Below are positions 28,301-35,468 of a DNA stretch of 44,211 nucleotides, piece after piece. The DNA is from Hyphomicrobiaceae bacterium (lineage in GTDB: Bacteria; Pseudomonadota; Alphaproteobacteria; Rhizobiales; Xanthobacteraceae). The notes under the pieces were generated by a model, which was not told the DNA's origin, did no database searches, and was given only the letters and a program-made list of their open reading frames with translations. A program made the position numbers and the translations under genes. Within the stretch, counting starts at the first letter, position 1, and the number at the start of each line of letters is the position of its first letter. The stretch is taken from positions 1 through 44,211 of the forward strand of contig JAJPJB010000052.1 in NCBI GenBank assembly GCA_021324465.1. The letters are read 5' to 3'.

Positions 28301-28644
28301 ACGATCCGCGCAACATTTTCGCGCTGTCGAGCGCGCTGGAGCGTCGCGGCATGAACGTGCTGACCGCAACTACCGGCGCCGAGGCGATTTCCATCATCAG
28401 GGAGACGCCGTCGCTTTCGATCGTGCTGATGGACATCATGATGCCGGAAATGGACGGCTATCAGACCATTGAGCAGATTCGCCGGGACAAGGCCCATCGC
28501 CGATTGCCGATCATCGCCTTGACTGCCAAGGCGATGAAGGGCGACCGCGAAAAGTGCCTGCAGGCCGGCGCCTCCGATTACCTTGCCAAGCCCGTCAATA
28601 CCGAACAGCTGCTCTCCGCATTGCGGATGTGGCTGCATCGCTGA
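22303..28644 (+). CDS. Giant cytosolic poly-HAMP hybrid histidine kinase (Nik1/group III-like) with three receivers
   Basis: 2113 residues with no transmembrane segment. Order: about 187 N-terminal residues with diverged HAMP-like units; eleven exact 92-residue HAMP repeats (188-1199); a GAF domain (about 1215-1365); a Gln/Glu-rich coiled coil (about 1370-1435); a HisKA box with H1447 ([17 protein letters not shown]); a HATPase with [19 protein letters not shown] and [10 protein letters not shown]; an Ala/Pro linker; and three receivers with phospho-acceptors D1775, D1897 and D2044. Nik1-type fungal kinases, about 1300 residues, use five or six such repeats to sense osmotic and oxidative stress or fungicides; bacterial homologues exist. 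Three receivers imply internal phosphorelay or sink behaviour. The start is ATG 22303 with GGAGA upstream. The downstream kinase follows 12 bases later. Confidence 0.93.
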   Translation: MRTTRTGARAGRNGTPVSPIPQIAKAVAKQARESLNGDTDAHGLTELLHALRAMRVGDFSVRMSGDRVGIIGKIADTFNDIVATNQRMARQLERVGQVVGRDGRTRQRVRFGLSDGAWGEMEASVNSLIDDLLWPTTEVTRAIAAVAQGDLLQTVPLDVDGRRLKGEFLRSAEIVNRMIKQLNVFTSEVTRVAREVGTEGKLGGQAQVGGVTGVWKELTESVNSMASNLTAQVRNIAEVTIAVANGDLSKKITVDVRGEILQLKEAINTMVDQLRSFASEVTRVAREVGTDGKLGGQAIVPGVAGTWKDLTDSVNAMCGNLTDQVRNIAHVTTAVARGDLSRKITVDVRGEILELKDTINTMVDQLNAFASEVTRVAREVGTEGKLGGQAQVPGVAGTWKDLTDSVNFMAGNLTAQVRNIADVATAIAGGDLSKKITVNVSGEILQLKETINTMVDQLNAFAGEVTRVAREVGTEGRLGGQANVLGVAGTWKDLTDSVNSMASNLTAQVRNIAEVSTAIANGDLSKKITVDVRGEILELKDTINTMVDQLNAFAGEVTRVAREVGTEGKLGGQAMVRGVAGTWKDLTDSVNSMASNLTGQVRNIAEVATAVARGDLSRKITVDVRGEILELKDTLNTMVDQLNAFAAEVTRVAREVGTEGKLGGQAQVPGVGGTWKDLTDSVNSMASNLTAQVRNIAEVSTAIANGDLSKKITVDVRGEILQLKETLNTMVDQLNRFAGEVTRVAREVGTEGRLGGQANVPGVAGTWKDLTDSVNSMAGNLTAQVRNIAEVTTAVARGDLGRKITVDVKGEILELKNTINTMVDQLNAFASEVTRVAREVGTEGKLGGQAQVPGVAGTWKDLTDNVNFMASNLTAQVRNIAEVATAIAGGDLSKKITVDVRGEMLLLKDTLNTMVEQLRSFAAEVTRVAREVGTDGRLGGQAVVPGVAGTWKDLTDNVNLLAANLTTQVRNIAEVTTAVARGDLSRKITVDVKGEILELKNTINTMVDQLNGFASEVTRVAREVGTEGLLGGQAVVPGVAGTWKDLTDTVNVMAANLTEQVRGIVKVVTAVANGDLKQNLAVKSKGEVAALAETINNMTETLATFADQVTTVAREVGVEGRLGGQANVPGAAGTWKDLTGNVNLLAANLTTQVRAIAEVATAVTKGDLTRSIQVDARGEVAELKDNINTMIDNLRLTTDRNTEQDWLKTNLARFTNMLQGQRDLTTVGRLLLSELTPLVNAQQGVIYQMEGEEPQERLNLLAAYADDEPGRHPQMLRLGEGLIGQCALDKRRLLINEIPENVVPISSALFKVPPRNIIVLPVLFENQVKAVIELASVHEFTALQTMFLEQLTSSIGIVLNSIEATMQTEGLLKQSQQLAGELQAQQKELQQTNEQLEQKAQQLAERNVEVERKNQEIEQARRALEEKATELALTSKYKSEFLANMSHELRTPLNSILILGQQLSDNPEGNLTPKQVDFARTIHGAGTDLLNLISDILDLSKIESGTVTVDAEEVFFSNLLDMVARPFRHEAETRQLSFEVHVDPNLGRTITTDTKRLQQVLKNLLSNAFKFTAQGGVRLTVNAAAGGWTADHPVLSQASAVVSFEVTDTGIGIPQEKQKIIFEAFQQADASTSRKYGGTGLGLAISRELASLLGGEIHLRSAPGQGSTFTLYLPIKYAGPSSPLHGTAATAATGGAAQLPGVPVVPERPVEPIPDDRLDIQAGDAILLIVEDDPHYARILVDLARDKGFKALLAMRGDDALNLAKQYQPTAVSLDVFLPDMLGWNVLSQLKQNPLTRHIPVQIVSLDEDRQHGLARGAFAFVNKPTTREGIEEALSRIKEFAEPRKRRLLVVEDNAVEQMSIDELLGHDDIEIINVETGGEALTALRETPCDCVVLDLRLPDMSGFEVLERMRADSALAEVPVVVFTGRELSAEEDAQLHSMARSIVVKGVESPERLLDETALFLHRIITDLPPEKQQMLQRLNSSDEDLVGRTVLLVDDDPRNIFALSSALERRGMNVLTATTGAEAISIIRETPSLSIVLMDIMMPEMDGYQTIEQIRRDKAHRRLPIIALTAKAMKGDREKCLQAGASDYLAKPVNTEQLLSALRMWLHR
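22864..25899 (+). repeat. Eleven tandem 276-base repeats encoding HAMP units
   Basis: Exactly 11 units of 276 bases with no insertion or deletion between them. Each encodes [17 protein letters not shown]..., a [11 protein letters not shown] block, an [12 protein letters not shown] block, a [16 protein letters not shown] block and [11 protein letters not shown]. Units 1-9 are close to identical at the protein level; units 10 and 11 are clearly diverged. Many stretches are also the same at base level, so recombination, and misassembly from short reads, are both possible. Confidence 0.97.
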
Positions 28645-28656
28645 GAGGCGGCGCCG

Positions 28657-30636
28657 ATGAACCAAGCAGCCGACGAGAAGTCCAACGAGACATCGTGCGA
28701 GAAGGCCGCCGATAGGCTCGGCGAGCGCGGCGATGAGGCGGACGGGAAGGTCAACGTCCTTCTGGTCGACGACCAGCCTGACAAGCTTCTCGCCTACGAG
28801 GTGATTCTCGGCCAGCTCGGCGAGAATCTGGTGAAGACGTCGTCGGCGCGCGAGGCGCTGCAGTTCCTGCTCAAGAACGACGTCGCCGTAGTGCTGATCG
28901 ATGTCTGCATGCCCGAGCTCGACGGGTTTCAGCTCGCGGCAATGATCCGCGATCATCCGCGCTTCGCCAAGACGGCGATCATCTTTATTTCGGCAATCCA
29001 CCTGACCGAGGTCGACCGGCTGCGCGGCTATGAGATGGGCGCAGTCGATTACGTGCCGGTCCCGGTCGTGCCCGAGGTGCTGCGTGCCAAGGTGCGGATC
29101 TTCTGCGAGCTGTTCCGCAAGACGCGCGCGCTCGAGCGGCTCAATTCGCAGCTCGAGCGCCGGGTCGTCGAGCGCACCGCCGAGCTCGAGGCCTCCAATC
29201 TGCGGGTCACGCAGAGCGAGCAGGGCAGAAGCCTGGCGCTTGCCGCCGGTCAAATGGGCTCCTGGGACTGGGATCTCCTCACCGATGAATGGAAATGGGA
29301 CGAAGGCCAGCACCGCATCTTCGGCGTCGATCCCGGCACGTTCAAAGTCAGCGCCGAAGGTCTGCGCGCGCTGATTCATCCGGACGATTGGCGCCGGCTC
29401 GAACAGGTCGCCCAAGGCATGACCGAGGGTGCGCGCACCTATCAGGCCGAGTTTCGCGTGCTGCGCCCAAATGGCCAAGTCCGCTGGTGCATCGGCAGCG
29501 CCGCGGCGAGCGTCGATGCATCGGGCAAGGTGGTGCGCGTCTCCGGCGTCACCATCGATGTCACCGATCGCAAGGAGGCCGTGGAGCGCCAAGTGCTGCT
29601 GGCGCGCGAGGTCGATCACCGCGCGCGCAATGCGCTTGCCGTGATCCAGTCGATCATCAGGCTGACGCGCGCCAAAACGGTGGAAGACTACGTGCAGGCG
29701 ATCGAAGGCCGCATCAAGGCGCTGGCGCGCGCGCATACGCTTCTCTCCGACTCGCGCTGGAACGGCGCCGATCTGGCGACGCTGGTCGCCGACGAGCTGG
29801 CGCCGTACCGCGCCGGCGACAAGATCCAATGCGTCGGTCCCGATATCTCGCTGCAGCCGGCGACCGCACAAGGCCTGGCGCTCGCGCTGCACGAGCTTGC
29901 CACCAACGCCGCCAAGCATGGCGCGCTGTCGTCGCCGAGCGGCAAGATCCGGCTCGTCTGGGAATTGCACCACGACGCCCTGATGCTGCACTGGGACGAG
30001 AGCGGCGGCCCCGCCATTGCGCCGCCGTCGGCCCGCAATTTCGGTCTCAAAGTCATTGTCGCCAGCATCGAGCAGCAGCTCGGCGGCCGCGCCGAGTTCG
30101 ACTGGAACCCGAAGGGGCTGCGCTGCGTTTTTTCGATTCCACGCAGCGAATTGACGAAGTCGCGCACCTTTAGCCTGGCGCGCAACGGCGTCAGCGGCAA
30201 CGGCGCCACGATCGACCTGAACCAGCAGGAGCGGCCGCGCGTGCTGCTGGTCGAAGACGAGGCGCTGGTCGCGATGATGATCGCCGAAACGCTTGCCGAT
30301 TTCGGCTTCCAAGTGCTGGGACCGCTGAGCACGGCATCGGAGGCCCTGGCAGCCGCGCGCGAGCGCCATCTCGACGCCGCCGTGCTCGACATCAACCTGG
30401 GTGACGGTCTTGTCTATACGGTGGCCGAGATTTTGGTGAAGCGCGGCGTTCCCTTCGTGTTCGTCACCGGTTACGACGCCGAGAGCGTCGATCCGCGTTT
30501 CGACGGCGCCCCGATCCTGCAGAAGCCGATCGAGCGCGATGCGCTGCGCAGGGTGTTTGTGCAGGAGCAGGAATCGCAGACCGTGCCGCAAGGCCGCGAC
30601 CTGCGTGGCCCCGATCACGCGGTCGCCGTCAACTGA
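28657..30636 (+). CDS. Receiver-PAS-HWE histidine kinase-receiver hybrid protein
   Basis: 659 residues, cytosolic. An N-terminal receiver (about 32-150) has D82 (VVLIDVCMPELDGF). A coiled-coil linker (about 155-200) leads to a PAS domain (about 200-315) with WDWDLLTDEW and a PAC-like IDVTDRKEAVE end. The HWE-type box EVDHRARNALAVIQSI has H321. The HATPase shows LALHELATNAAKHGALS, then the family WxE element (RLVWELHHDALMLHW). The C-terminal receiver (about 525-645) has D578 (AVLDINLGDG). It starts 12 bases after the poly-HAMP kinase stop with GAGAGG between, so the two are surely cotranscribed. The N-terminal receiver is a natural acceptor for phosphate from the upstream kinase; that link is inference. 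Confidence 0.92.
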   Translation: MNQAADEKSNETSCEKAADRLGERGDEADGKVNVLLVDDQPDKLLAYEVILGQLGENLVKTSSAREALQFLLKNDVAVVLIDVCMPELDGFQLAAMIRDHPRFAKTAIIFISAIHLTEVDRLRGYEMGAVDYVPVPVVPEVLRAKVRIFCELFRKTRALERLNSQLERRVVERTAELEASNLRVTQSEQGRSLALAAGQMGSWDWDLLTDEWKWDEGQHRIFGVDPGTFKVSAEGLRALIHPDDWRRLEQVAQGMTEGARTYQAEFRVLRPNGQVRWCIGSAAASVDASGKVVRVSGVTIDVTDRKEAVERQVLLAREVDHRARNALAVIQSIIRLTRAKTVEDYVQAIEGRIKALARAHTLLSDSRWNGADLATLVADELAPYRAGDKIQCVGPDISLQPATAQGLALALHELATNAAKHGALSSPSGKIRLVWELHHDALMLHWDESGGPAIAPPSARNFGLKVIVASIEQQLGGRAEFDWNPKGLRCVFSIPRSELTKSRTFSLARNGVSGNGATIDLNQQERPRVLLVEDEALVAMMIAETLADFGFQVLGPLSTASEALAAARERHLDAAVLDINLGDGLVYTVAEILVKRGVPFVFVTGYDAESVDPRFDGAPILQKPIERDALRRVFVQEQESQTVPQGRDLRGPDHAVAVN

Positions 30637-30749
30637 GCGGCACGATTGCGCGCTGCAACATTATCGTCCTCATTAGCCTTGCGTTCGAGCGCGTGTGCTT
30701 GCGCGTCGCAAACGCGACTCACGGGAGGACTTCAAAGACGCTTTACCGC

Positions 30750-30775
30750 GGAACCTGTTTGCCGACGTTCGAGTT
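30750..30775 (+). promoter_or_regulatory. Weak EcfG-like promoter upstream of the Crp/Fnr gene
   Basis: GGAAC (30750-30754), a 17-base spacer and AGTT (30772-30775), one mismatch from CGTT. It lies in the 242-base gap after the kinase operon and would give the Crp/Fnr gene a leader of about 95 bases. On its own this is weak; it is listed because neighbouring genes carry similar sites. Confidence 0.3.
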
Positions 30776-30878
30776 TCCATAGTCTAAAAGAAAATGAGGA
30801 TATTTTTTCACGTAGTCTTTGACGCCTCAGGCATCGCTTAACGATCATTCTCATCCCATCGTTTGAAGGTCAAAAGCC

Positions 30879-31610
30879 ATGCAGGTGCCCTGTTATGAAT
30901 GTGAATTGCGCTCATGCGGCTTGTTCAAGCGGATAACGCCCGATGAGCTCGGATCCATCAACGAGATCAAGCGCGAACACTTGGCCTTGCCGGCCGGCAG
31001 CGAGATCATTCGCGCGGGCGACGAATCTCCCGAACTTTACACGCTCTACGCCGGCTGGGCGTTCCGCTTCAAGATGCTGGCCGACGGGCGCCGGCAGATC
31101 CTGAATTTTCTTTTGCCCGGCGACCTGTGCGGGCTGCAGGCGGCCATGTTCGATGCCGCGCTCTACGGCATCGAGGCGCTGACCGATGTCGAAATCTGCG
31201 TACTGCCGCGCAGGAAAGTGTGGACGCTGTTCGATCAAAAGCCGGGTCTTGCCTTCGACGTCGCTTGGCTCGGCGCACATTCGAAGAGCCTGGTCGACGA
31301 GAATCTGACCAGCGTCGGCTGCCGCACGGCTGCAGAACGTGTCGCCGCCCTCATTGTCATGCTCTACAAGCGGCTGAAGCTTCTCGGCATGGTCGCCGCC
31401 GACAGCAGCTTCGAATTCCCGCTCACCCAGCAGCACATCGCCGATGCGCTGGGGCTTTCCCTGGTGCATACCAACAAAACGCTGGCGAAGCTCCGGCGCC
31501 TGGGCATGTTCAAATTGGCCAAGGGAAGGCTCACGCTTGCCAACCCGCGCGTGCTCGCACGCGTGGCGCTTTATTTCGACGAGGAAGTGCCGCAGCGGCC
31601 GCTGATTTGA
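30879..31610 (+). CDS. Crp/Fnr-family transcriptional regulator with a cysteine-rich N-terminus
   Basis: 243 residues. A cyclic-nucleotide-binding-like beta-roll (about 20-130) includes FLLPGDLCGLQAAMFD. A dimerisation helix follows, then a Crp-type winged helix-turn-helix (about 180-225: LTQQHIADALGLSLVHTNKTLAKL). The first 13 residues contain C5, C8 and C13 (CYECELRSC), and C84 lies in the beta-roll, an arrangement reminiscent of the four cysteines of FNR oxygen sensors, although spacing differs. It may be a redox- or Fe-S-responsive regulator, or only bear a vestigial motif. It follows the stress-kinase operon by 242 bases and may be its output or simply a neighbour. Confidence 0.88.
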   Translation: MQVPCYECELRSCGLFKRITPDELGSINEIKREHLALPAGSEIIRAGDESPELYTLYAGWAFRFKMLADGRRQILNFLLPGDLCGLQAAMFDAALYGIEALTDVEICVLPRRKVWTLFDQKPGLAFDVAWLGAHSKSLVDENLTSVGCRTAAERVAALIVMLYKRLKLLGMVAADSSFEFPLTQQHIADALGLSLVHTNKTLAKLRRLGMFKLAKGRLTLANPRVLARVALYFDEEVPQRPLI

Positions 31611-31667
31611 CGCCTGGTTGCCCGAGCAAAGATGGTCATTGCGAGGAGCCGAGCGCCTGCGCTCTAG

Positions 31668-31886
31668 GCGATTGCGGGAACTGGACGTTTCCCGTGCATC
31701 AGGCCAAGCTATTATGCCGGCAACGGAATCGCCTTTATCAACGATCCTGAATCCGCCCGGGCGACTTTCTTCGTCAAGCCTTCTACGCTGCCGGCCGAGG
31801 AGAAGAACGATTCGCAAGCCACGGTGGGCAACCAAGACTCGCCGCCTCGAGTCAAGGCCGGGAATCCGCGAAAGAGAGAGCGATGA
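31668..31886 (+). pseudogene. Possible truncated gene remnant overlapping the metallopeptidase start
   Basis: After TAG 31665-31667 a frame stays open for 72 codons to TGA 31884-31886, with G/C-rich third positions and a protein-like translation (YYAGNGIAFINDPESARATF, then FVKPSTLPAEEKNDSQ). No ATG opens it and no good start is visible. Its stop overlaps the next start as ATGA. The upstream edge is a degenerate GTCATTGCGAGGAG-type repeat (31633-31660). The likeliest reading is the C-terminal remnant of a gene cut off by repeat sequence; it may also be chance. Confidence 0.3.
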
Positions 31887-32992
31887 AGCTATTCAAGTGC
31901 CAGAATTGCGGGCAGTTGACCTATTTCGAAAATAATCATTGCGAAAAATGTGGCCGCCGCCTCGGCTTTCTCCCGGCGATCATGAATCTGTCGGCGCTCG
32001 AGCCGGATGGCGATCGCTCGCGCGGCACTTGGCGTGCGCTTGCGGTCGATAAGAAGCGCTATCGATTTTGCGCCAACGATGCCTACGATGTCTGCAATTG
32101 GATGATCGACGCGGATCTGCCCGAGGCGTTTTGCGTCGCCTGCCGGCATAACCGCACCATTCCAAACGTGAGCGTGCCGGACAATGTCGTCGCCTGGCGC
32201 AAGATCGAGCGCGCCAAGCACATGCTGTTTTACACCTTGATGAAGCTCAATCTGCCGCTCGATGAGAAGGACGCCGGCGGAAGCTTGCGGCTGCGTTTCG
32301 ATTTTCTCAAGAGCCCGCCGCATACCGAGGCGCCACGGGTGATGACCGGCCACGATAACGGCCTGATCACGCTCGCGCTGGAAGAGGCCGACGATGCCGA
32401 GCGGGAACGTCGTCGCACCATGATGCGCGAGCCGTACCGCACGCTGGTCGGCCATTTCCGCCATGAGGTCGGACATTATTATTGGGACTTGCTGGTGCGC
32501 GACGGCGGCCTGGTCGAAGCGAGCCGCAAAATCTTCGGCGATGAAACCGCCGATTACGACGCGGCGTTGACAGCCTATTATGCCAACGGCGCGCCGCCGG
32601 ATTGGCAGGACAATTACATCAGCGCCTATGCCACCGCGCATCCGTGGGAAGACTTTGCCGAGACCTGGGCGCACTATCTGCACATCGTTGATACACTGGA
32701 AATGGCGCGCGCCTTCGGCATGTATGTACATCCGCGGCTGGCGCGTCCGGGCGAGCTCGATGCCCAGGTCGATTTCGATCCCTATGCGGTGCGCGAACCA
32801 TCGTCCTTGATCGAGACCTGGGTGCCGCTGAGCAATGCGCTCAACAGCCTCAATCGCACCATGGGCCTGCCGGATCTCTATCCGTTCATCCTGTCGCCGC
32901 GGGTGATCGACAAGCTGAGCGCGATTCACCATCTCATTCACGGCAACAAGCTGCCGGAAAAGGTGCCGGTCGCGGCAGACTCGGTGGCTTAG
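31883..32992 (+). CDS. Putative zinc-binding metallopeptidase with N-terminal zinc ribbon
   Basis: 369 residues, soluble. An N-terminal zinc ribbon has CQNC (C6, C9) and CEKC (C20, C23), and more cysteines follow near residues 64-87 (FCANDAYDVC, FCVACRHN). The gluzincin-like motif HEVGH (H194, E195, H198) sits in GHFRHEVGHYYWDLLV, and a conserved HPWEDFAETWAHYLHIVDT region downstream may supply the third ligand. This matches the family annotated as putative zinc-binding metallopeptidase in proteobacteria, with unknown substrate. The start is ATG 31883 preceded by GAGAGAG. Confidence 0.87.
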   Translation: MKLFKCQNCGQLTYFENNHCEKCGRRLGFLPAIMNLSALEPDGDRSRGTWRALAVDKKRYRFCANDAYDVCNWMIDADLPEAFCVACRHNRTIPNVSVPDNVVAWRKIERAKHMLFYTLMKLNLPLDEKDAGGSLRLRFDFLKSPPHTEAPRVMTGHDNGLITLALEEADDAERERRRTMMREPYRTLVGHFRHEVGHYYWDLLVRDGGLVEASRKIFGDETADYDAALTAYYANGAPPDWQDNYISAYATAHPWEDFAETWAHYLHIVDTLEMARAFGMYVHPRLARPGELDAQVDFDPYAVREPSSLIETWVPLSNALNSLNRTMGLPDLYPFILSPRVIDKLSAIHHLIHGNKLPEKVPVAADSVA

Positions 32993-33081
32993 GGATATCC
33001 CTCATCGTCATCGCGAAGCGCGACGCGACGCAGCAAATCCGGCGCCGCTAATATTTGATTGCATCGCGTCGCGCGCACCGA

Positions 33082-33121
33082 CAAGCGGCCCGCACCGAAG
33101 GCTTCCGGCGCGGGCCGCTTG
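33082..33121. terminator. Bidirectional terminator-like hairpin
   Basis: CAAGCGGCCCGC (33082-33093) pairs perfectly with GCGGGCCGCTTG (33110-33121), and the intervening 16 bases can form an inner stem. It lies between the stops of two convergent genes (metallopeptidase and DUF1236). No long T-run follows on either side, so termination efficiency is uncertain. Confidence 0.6.
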
Positions 33122-33138
33122 CCTGACCTGCCGAACGG

Positions 33139-33951
33139 TTAAGCCAGGATAACGGCAACGATCTCGAAGGTGTTCGGATCGATGATCAGGATCCGGTCGC
33201 CGACGAGAACGTAATCGAAGCCGCGATATTGCGGCACGATCTGTACCACGTCATCCGGCAGCACCGCGACATGGACACTGCGCGGGATTCTGGCGCCCAC
33301 GGTCACATCGAAGTCGGGCTTGCCGGTGATACGCGCCGACGGGCTCTTGCCGATGATCGTGGAGATCCTGGTACGCTGATCCTGCGACAGCTGCACCGAG
33401 GCGCCGCGGCGCGCGCCGCCTTGCACGCTCGTGCCGCCTTGCACGCCACCTTGGGCATTCTCCTGCGTGCTCACGCCGGCTTTGCCGCGCTCGGTCTGCG
33501 CGCCGCGCTCATTGCGCTCGCCCTGGGCGCCCTTGAGTTCGGTGTTGCCCTTGGTCTGCGCACCCTTCTGGTGAAGGCCCTTCTCGCTGTCGGCACCCTT
33601 CGGCGCGTTCGTTTCGTTGGTGCCGCGCTGCGAGCTCATCTCGGCGGCGCCCTTTTGCGCACCCTGTTGCGCACCCTGCTGGCCGCCTTGGGCATTCTGA
33701 GCGCCGCGCTGGCCGTTGGAGCGTTCCGCTCCCTGCGCCGATCGCTCGTTCGACTGTGCGCCGCTTTGCCGGTGCAGCGTCGAGCTGCCACCGGCCGCAC
33801 CGCCGGTCGTGCCGCCCCGGTGCTCCTGTTGCGCACCCTGCGAGCTCATCGCACCGCCGCCGGGCTGGTTCTGCATGGTTTGTCCCGCGGCAACGGCGGT
33901 GAAACCGGCAACCGCGGCGGCCGCAACGGTTGTCATCAAGGTTTTTTTCAT
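33139..33951 (-). CDS. Secreted low-complexity protein with C-terminal DUF1236
   Basis: 270 residues. A clear signal peptide is present (MKKTLMTTVAAAAVAGFTAV, cleavage near AAG-Q). Residues 25-185 are low complexity, built from recurrent GAQ, KGAQ and RGAQ triplets with many Gln, Gly, Ser and Asn, and probably disordered. The C-terminal 80 residues hold the DUF1236 domain (IPRSVHVAVLPDDVVQIVPQ, then YRGFDYVLVGDRILIIDPNT). DUF1236 proteins are abundant in rhizobia, periplasmic or cell-surface, and of unknown function. An EcfG-like site upstream suggests stress control. Confidence 0.85.
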   Translation of the reverse strand: MKKTLMTTVAAAAVAGFTAVAAGQTMQNQPGGGAMSSQGAQQEHRGGTTGGAAGGSSTLHRQSGAQSNERSAQGAERSNGQRGAQNAQGGQQGAQQGAQKGAAEMSSQRGTNETNAPKGADSEKGLHQKGAQTKGNTELKGAQGERNERGAQTERGKAGVSTQENAQGGVQGGTSVQGGARRGASVQLSQDQRTRISTIIGKSPSARITGKPDFDVTVGARIPRSVHVAVLPDDVVQIVPQYRGFDYVLVGDRILIIDPNTFEIVAVILA

Positions 33952-34035
33952 TTGGCGTTCTCCTGTTCTCCCTCTCTGTGTCGCCGGCGCCCCGCGTCAA
34001 TGACGCGAGCCGATCCCGCGGCATACTCAACGCCA

Positions 34036-34060
34036 AACTCGTCTGCGACACTTGCGTTCC
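34036..34060 (-). promoter_or_regulatory. EcfG-like promoter for the DUF1236 gene
   Basis: On the minus strand GGAAC (34060-34056), a 16-base spacer and AGTT (34039-34036) match the EcfG consensus with one mismatch in the -10. It lies about 85 bases before the DUF1236 start. The -35 is part of the first unit of the 27-base tandem repeat. Confidence 0.35.
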
Positions 34061-34133
34061 ATTTGATGCCGCCAAAATTTGCGTTCCATTTGATGCCGCC
34101 AAAATTTGCGTTCCATTTGATGCCGCCAAAATT
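34054..34133 (+). repeat. Three tandem 27-base repeats
   Basis: Period-27 units start at 34054, 34081 and 34108, each beginning GCGTTCCATTTGATGCCGCC and ending AAAATTT; the last lacks the final T. On the minus strand each unit carries GGAACGC. There are no variable spacers, so this is not a CRISPR. It occupies the divergent region between the DUF1236 gene and csbD. Confidence 0.95.
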
Positions 34134-34216
34134 GTCTTCAAAATGTTTTCCGTGGGATCGACGCCTTTGTTTGTTCACGCGCAGTTCATTCGGCGCGCTC
34201 AGTGAGGGAACGGCGC

Positions 34217-34241
34217 GGAACCGAAACTTGCGCTCGCTGTT
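34217..34241 (+). promoter_or_regulatory. EcfG-like promoter for csbD
   Basis: GGAAC (34217-34221), a 16-base spacer and TGTT (34238-34241), one mismatch from the consensus. It is 45 bases upstream of the CsbD start, and CsbD-family genes are classic general-stress genes, so this is the best functionally supported of the EcfG-like sites here. Confidence 0.5.
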
Positions 34242-34285
34242 ATGTCCAAGACAGCAGAAAGACAGCAAATCGGAGTTGAACAGGC

Positions 34286-34486
34286 ATGGACTGGAATCGC
34301 ATTGAAGGAAATTGGAAAGAGGCAAAGGGCAAGATCAAACAAAAGTGGGGTCAGCTCACCGACGACGATCTTGCCCAAGTGAACGGCAGTCGCGAGCAGC
34401 TGGAAGGGAAAATCCAGCAACGCTACGGACTCGCCAAGGATTTGATTCGCAAGGACATCGATGACTGGCTGAAAACACAGCCTTAA
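34286..34486 (+). CDS. CsbD family general-stress protein
   Basis: 66 residues. The whole protein is the CsbD domain: MDWNRIEGNWKEAKGKIKQK, then WGQLTDDDL, GSREQLEGKIQQRYG and a D-W-L end. It is small, hydrophilic and helical. CsbD homologues are strongly induced by sigma-B in Bacillus and by the EcfG response in alphaproteobacteria; the molecular role is unknown. A palindromic hairpin (34513-34550) lies just after the gene. Confidence 0.93.
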   Translation: MDWNRIEGNWKEAKGKIKQKWGQLTDDDLAQVNGSREQLEGKIQQRYGLAKDLIRKDIDDWLKTQP

Positions 34487-34512
34487 ATCGCCAATGTGAG
34501 CGTGTGGAGCGT

Positions 34513-34550
34513 GCGGCGCGGCGATCAGCCCGGGCTTGTCTCCGCGCCGC
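34513..34550 (+). terminator. Terminator-like hairpin after csbD
   Basis: GCGGCGCGG (34513-34521) pairs with CCGCGCCGC (34542-34550). The 20-base loop contains the palindrome AGCCCGGGCT. It begins 27 bases after the csbD stop. There is no T-run, so it may work with Rho or as an mRNA 3' stabiliser. Confidence 0.45.
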
Positions 34551-34664
34551 GCGTGAAATAGGAAATAGGCGCAGCGCCGTCCTGTTGCCCCCTTGAGCCT
34601 TTGGCCATTCCCTGTTCTGTTGCGCGCCCGATTGATCATTCGCGCGAGGTGAGAGACCAGGGAC

Positions 34665-35399
34665 ATGGCCAAAACAAAGCGGAAAGAGACGACGTCTGCC
34701 GCGACCCATCGGCAAATCAAGGAGCAGTTGATCCTCGCCGGCAGAGTGCTGGTGGCGGAGGGGCAGGACGACTTCACCCGGGGGCATATTTCGTTCCGCC
34801 TGCCGGACGATCCCGGCCGCTTCTTCATGAAGGCGCACGGCATCGGGCTCGACGAGATCACGATGGCGAACATCCTCACCATCGATCTCGACGGCAATGT
34901 CGTCGCCGGCAAAGCGCGCCGCCACAGCGAGGTCTATATCCATTCCGAGATCCTTAAAGCGCGCCCCGACGTCAATTGCGTGATCCACACCCATCCGCCG
35001 TATTCCATCGCGCTGTCGGCGGGCGGAGGCAAGCTGCGAACCTATTCGCAGCCGGGCGCGCTGTTCTACGAGGCGCTTGGCATATATGCCGACACCATCA
35101 ATCTCATTCGCAGCGCCGCGATGGGCGCCGGTGTCGCCCGCGCACTGGGCCGCGGCCGGGGCGTGCTGCTGAAGAACCACGGCATCGTCGTCACCGGCGC
35201 CACCATCGCCGAAGCCGTGATCGGCGCCATCATGCTGGAGAACGGCGCCATGGTGCAGCTGCTCAGCGAGGCCGCCGGCGAGGCGGCGCCGGAATTTTCG
35301 CGCGAAGATATCGAGAAGCTCAAGCACGACATCAGCCGGCCGGAACAGTTCGACCTCAACTTCGATTATCTGGCGCGGCGGGTGAAAAGGCGGGGCTGA
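34665..35399 (+). CDS. Class II aldolase/adducin family protein
   Basis: 244 residues of the fuculose-phosphate aldolase-like fold. The zinc site is intact: H108 and H110 (CVIHTHPPYS) and H172 (LLKNHGIVVTG). E89 is a possible catalytic acid (RHSEVYIHSEI). FTRGHISFRLPDD corresponds to the phosphate/substrate loop. Members act as aldolases, epimerases or decarboxylases on sugar phosphates or hydroxy-acids; this subgroup, common in Bradyrhizobium, has no firm substrate. It appears to be monocistronic, and the metallo-hydrolase remnant is convergent with it. Confidence 0.85.
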   Translation: MAKTKRKETTSAATHRQIKEQLILAGRVLVAEGQDDFTRGHISFRLPDDPGRFFMKAHGIGLDEITMANILTIDLDGNVVAGKARRHSEVYIHSEILKARPDVNCVIHTHPPYSIALSAGGGKLRTYSQPGALFYEALGIYADTINLIRSAAMGAGVARALGRGRGVLLKNHGIVVTGATIAEAVIGAIMLENGAMVQLLSEAAGEAAPEFSREDIEKLKHDISRPEQFDLNFDYLARRVKRRG

Positions 35400-35468
35400 A
35401 CGGGCTGAAGACGCGCTGCGTTGCGGCCTCGCCGAAAGGCACCGGATTTCGCGCGGCCCCGCGAGGCA

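Noticed and set aside
30104-30129. GGAAC-N17-CGTT EcfG consensus match
   Set aside because: It lies inside the coding sequence of the HWE kinase, about 750 bases before the next gene; most likely a chance match.
22111-30618. Very long open frames antisense to the two large kinases (up to about 1100 codons)
   Set aside because: They arise from high-GC codon bias on the opposite strand; translations are His/Arg/Asp-rich with no domains, and the sense frames carry complete kinase and receiver motifs.
34054-34133. Three-unit repeat as a mini-CRISPR
   Set aside because: There are no spacers between the units and no cas genes nearby.
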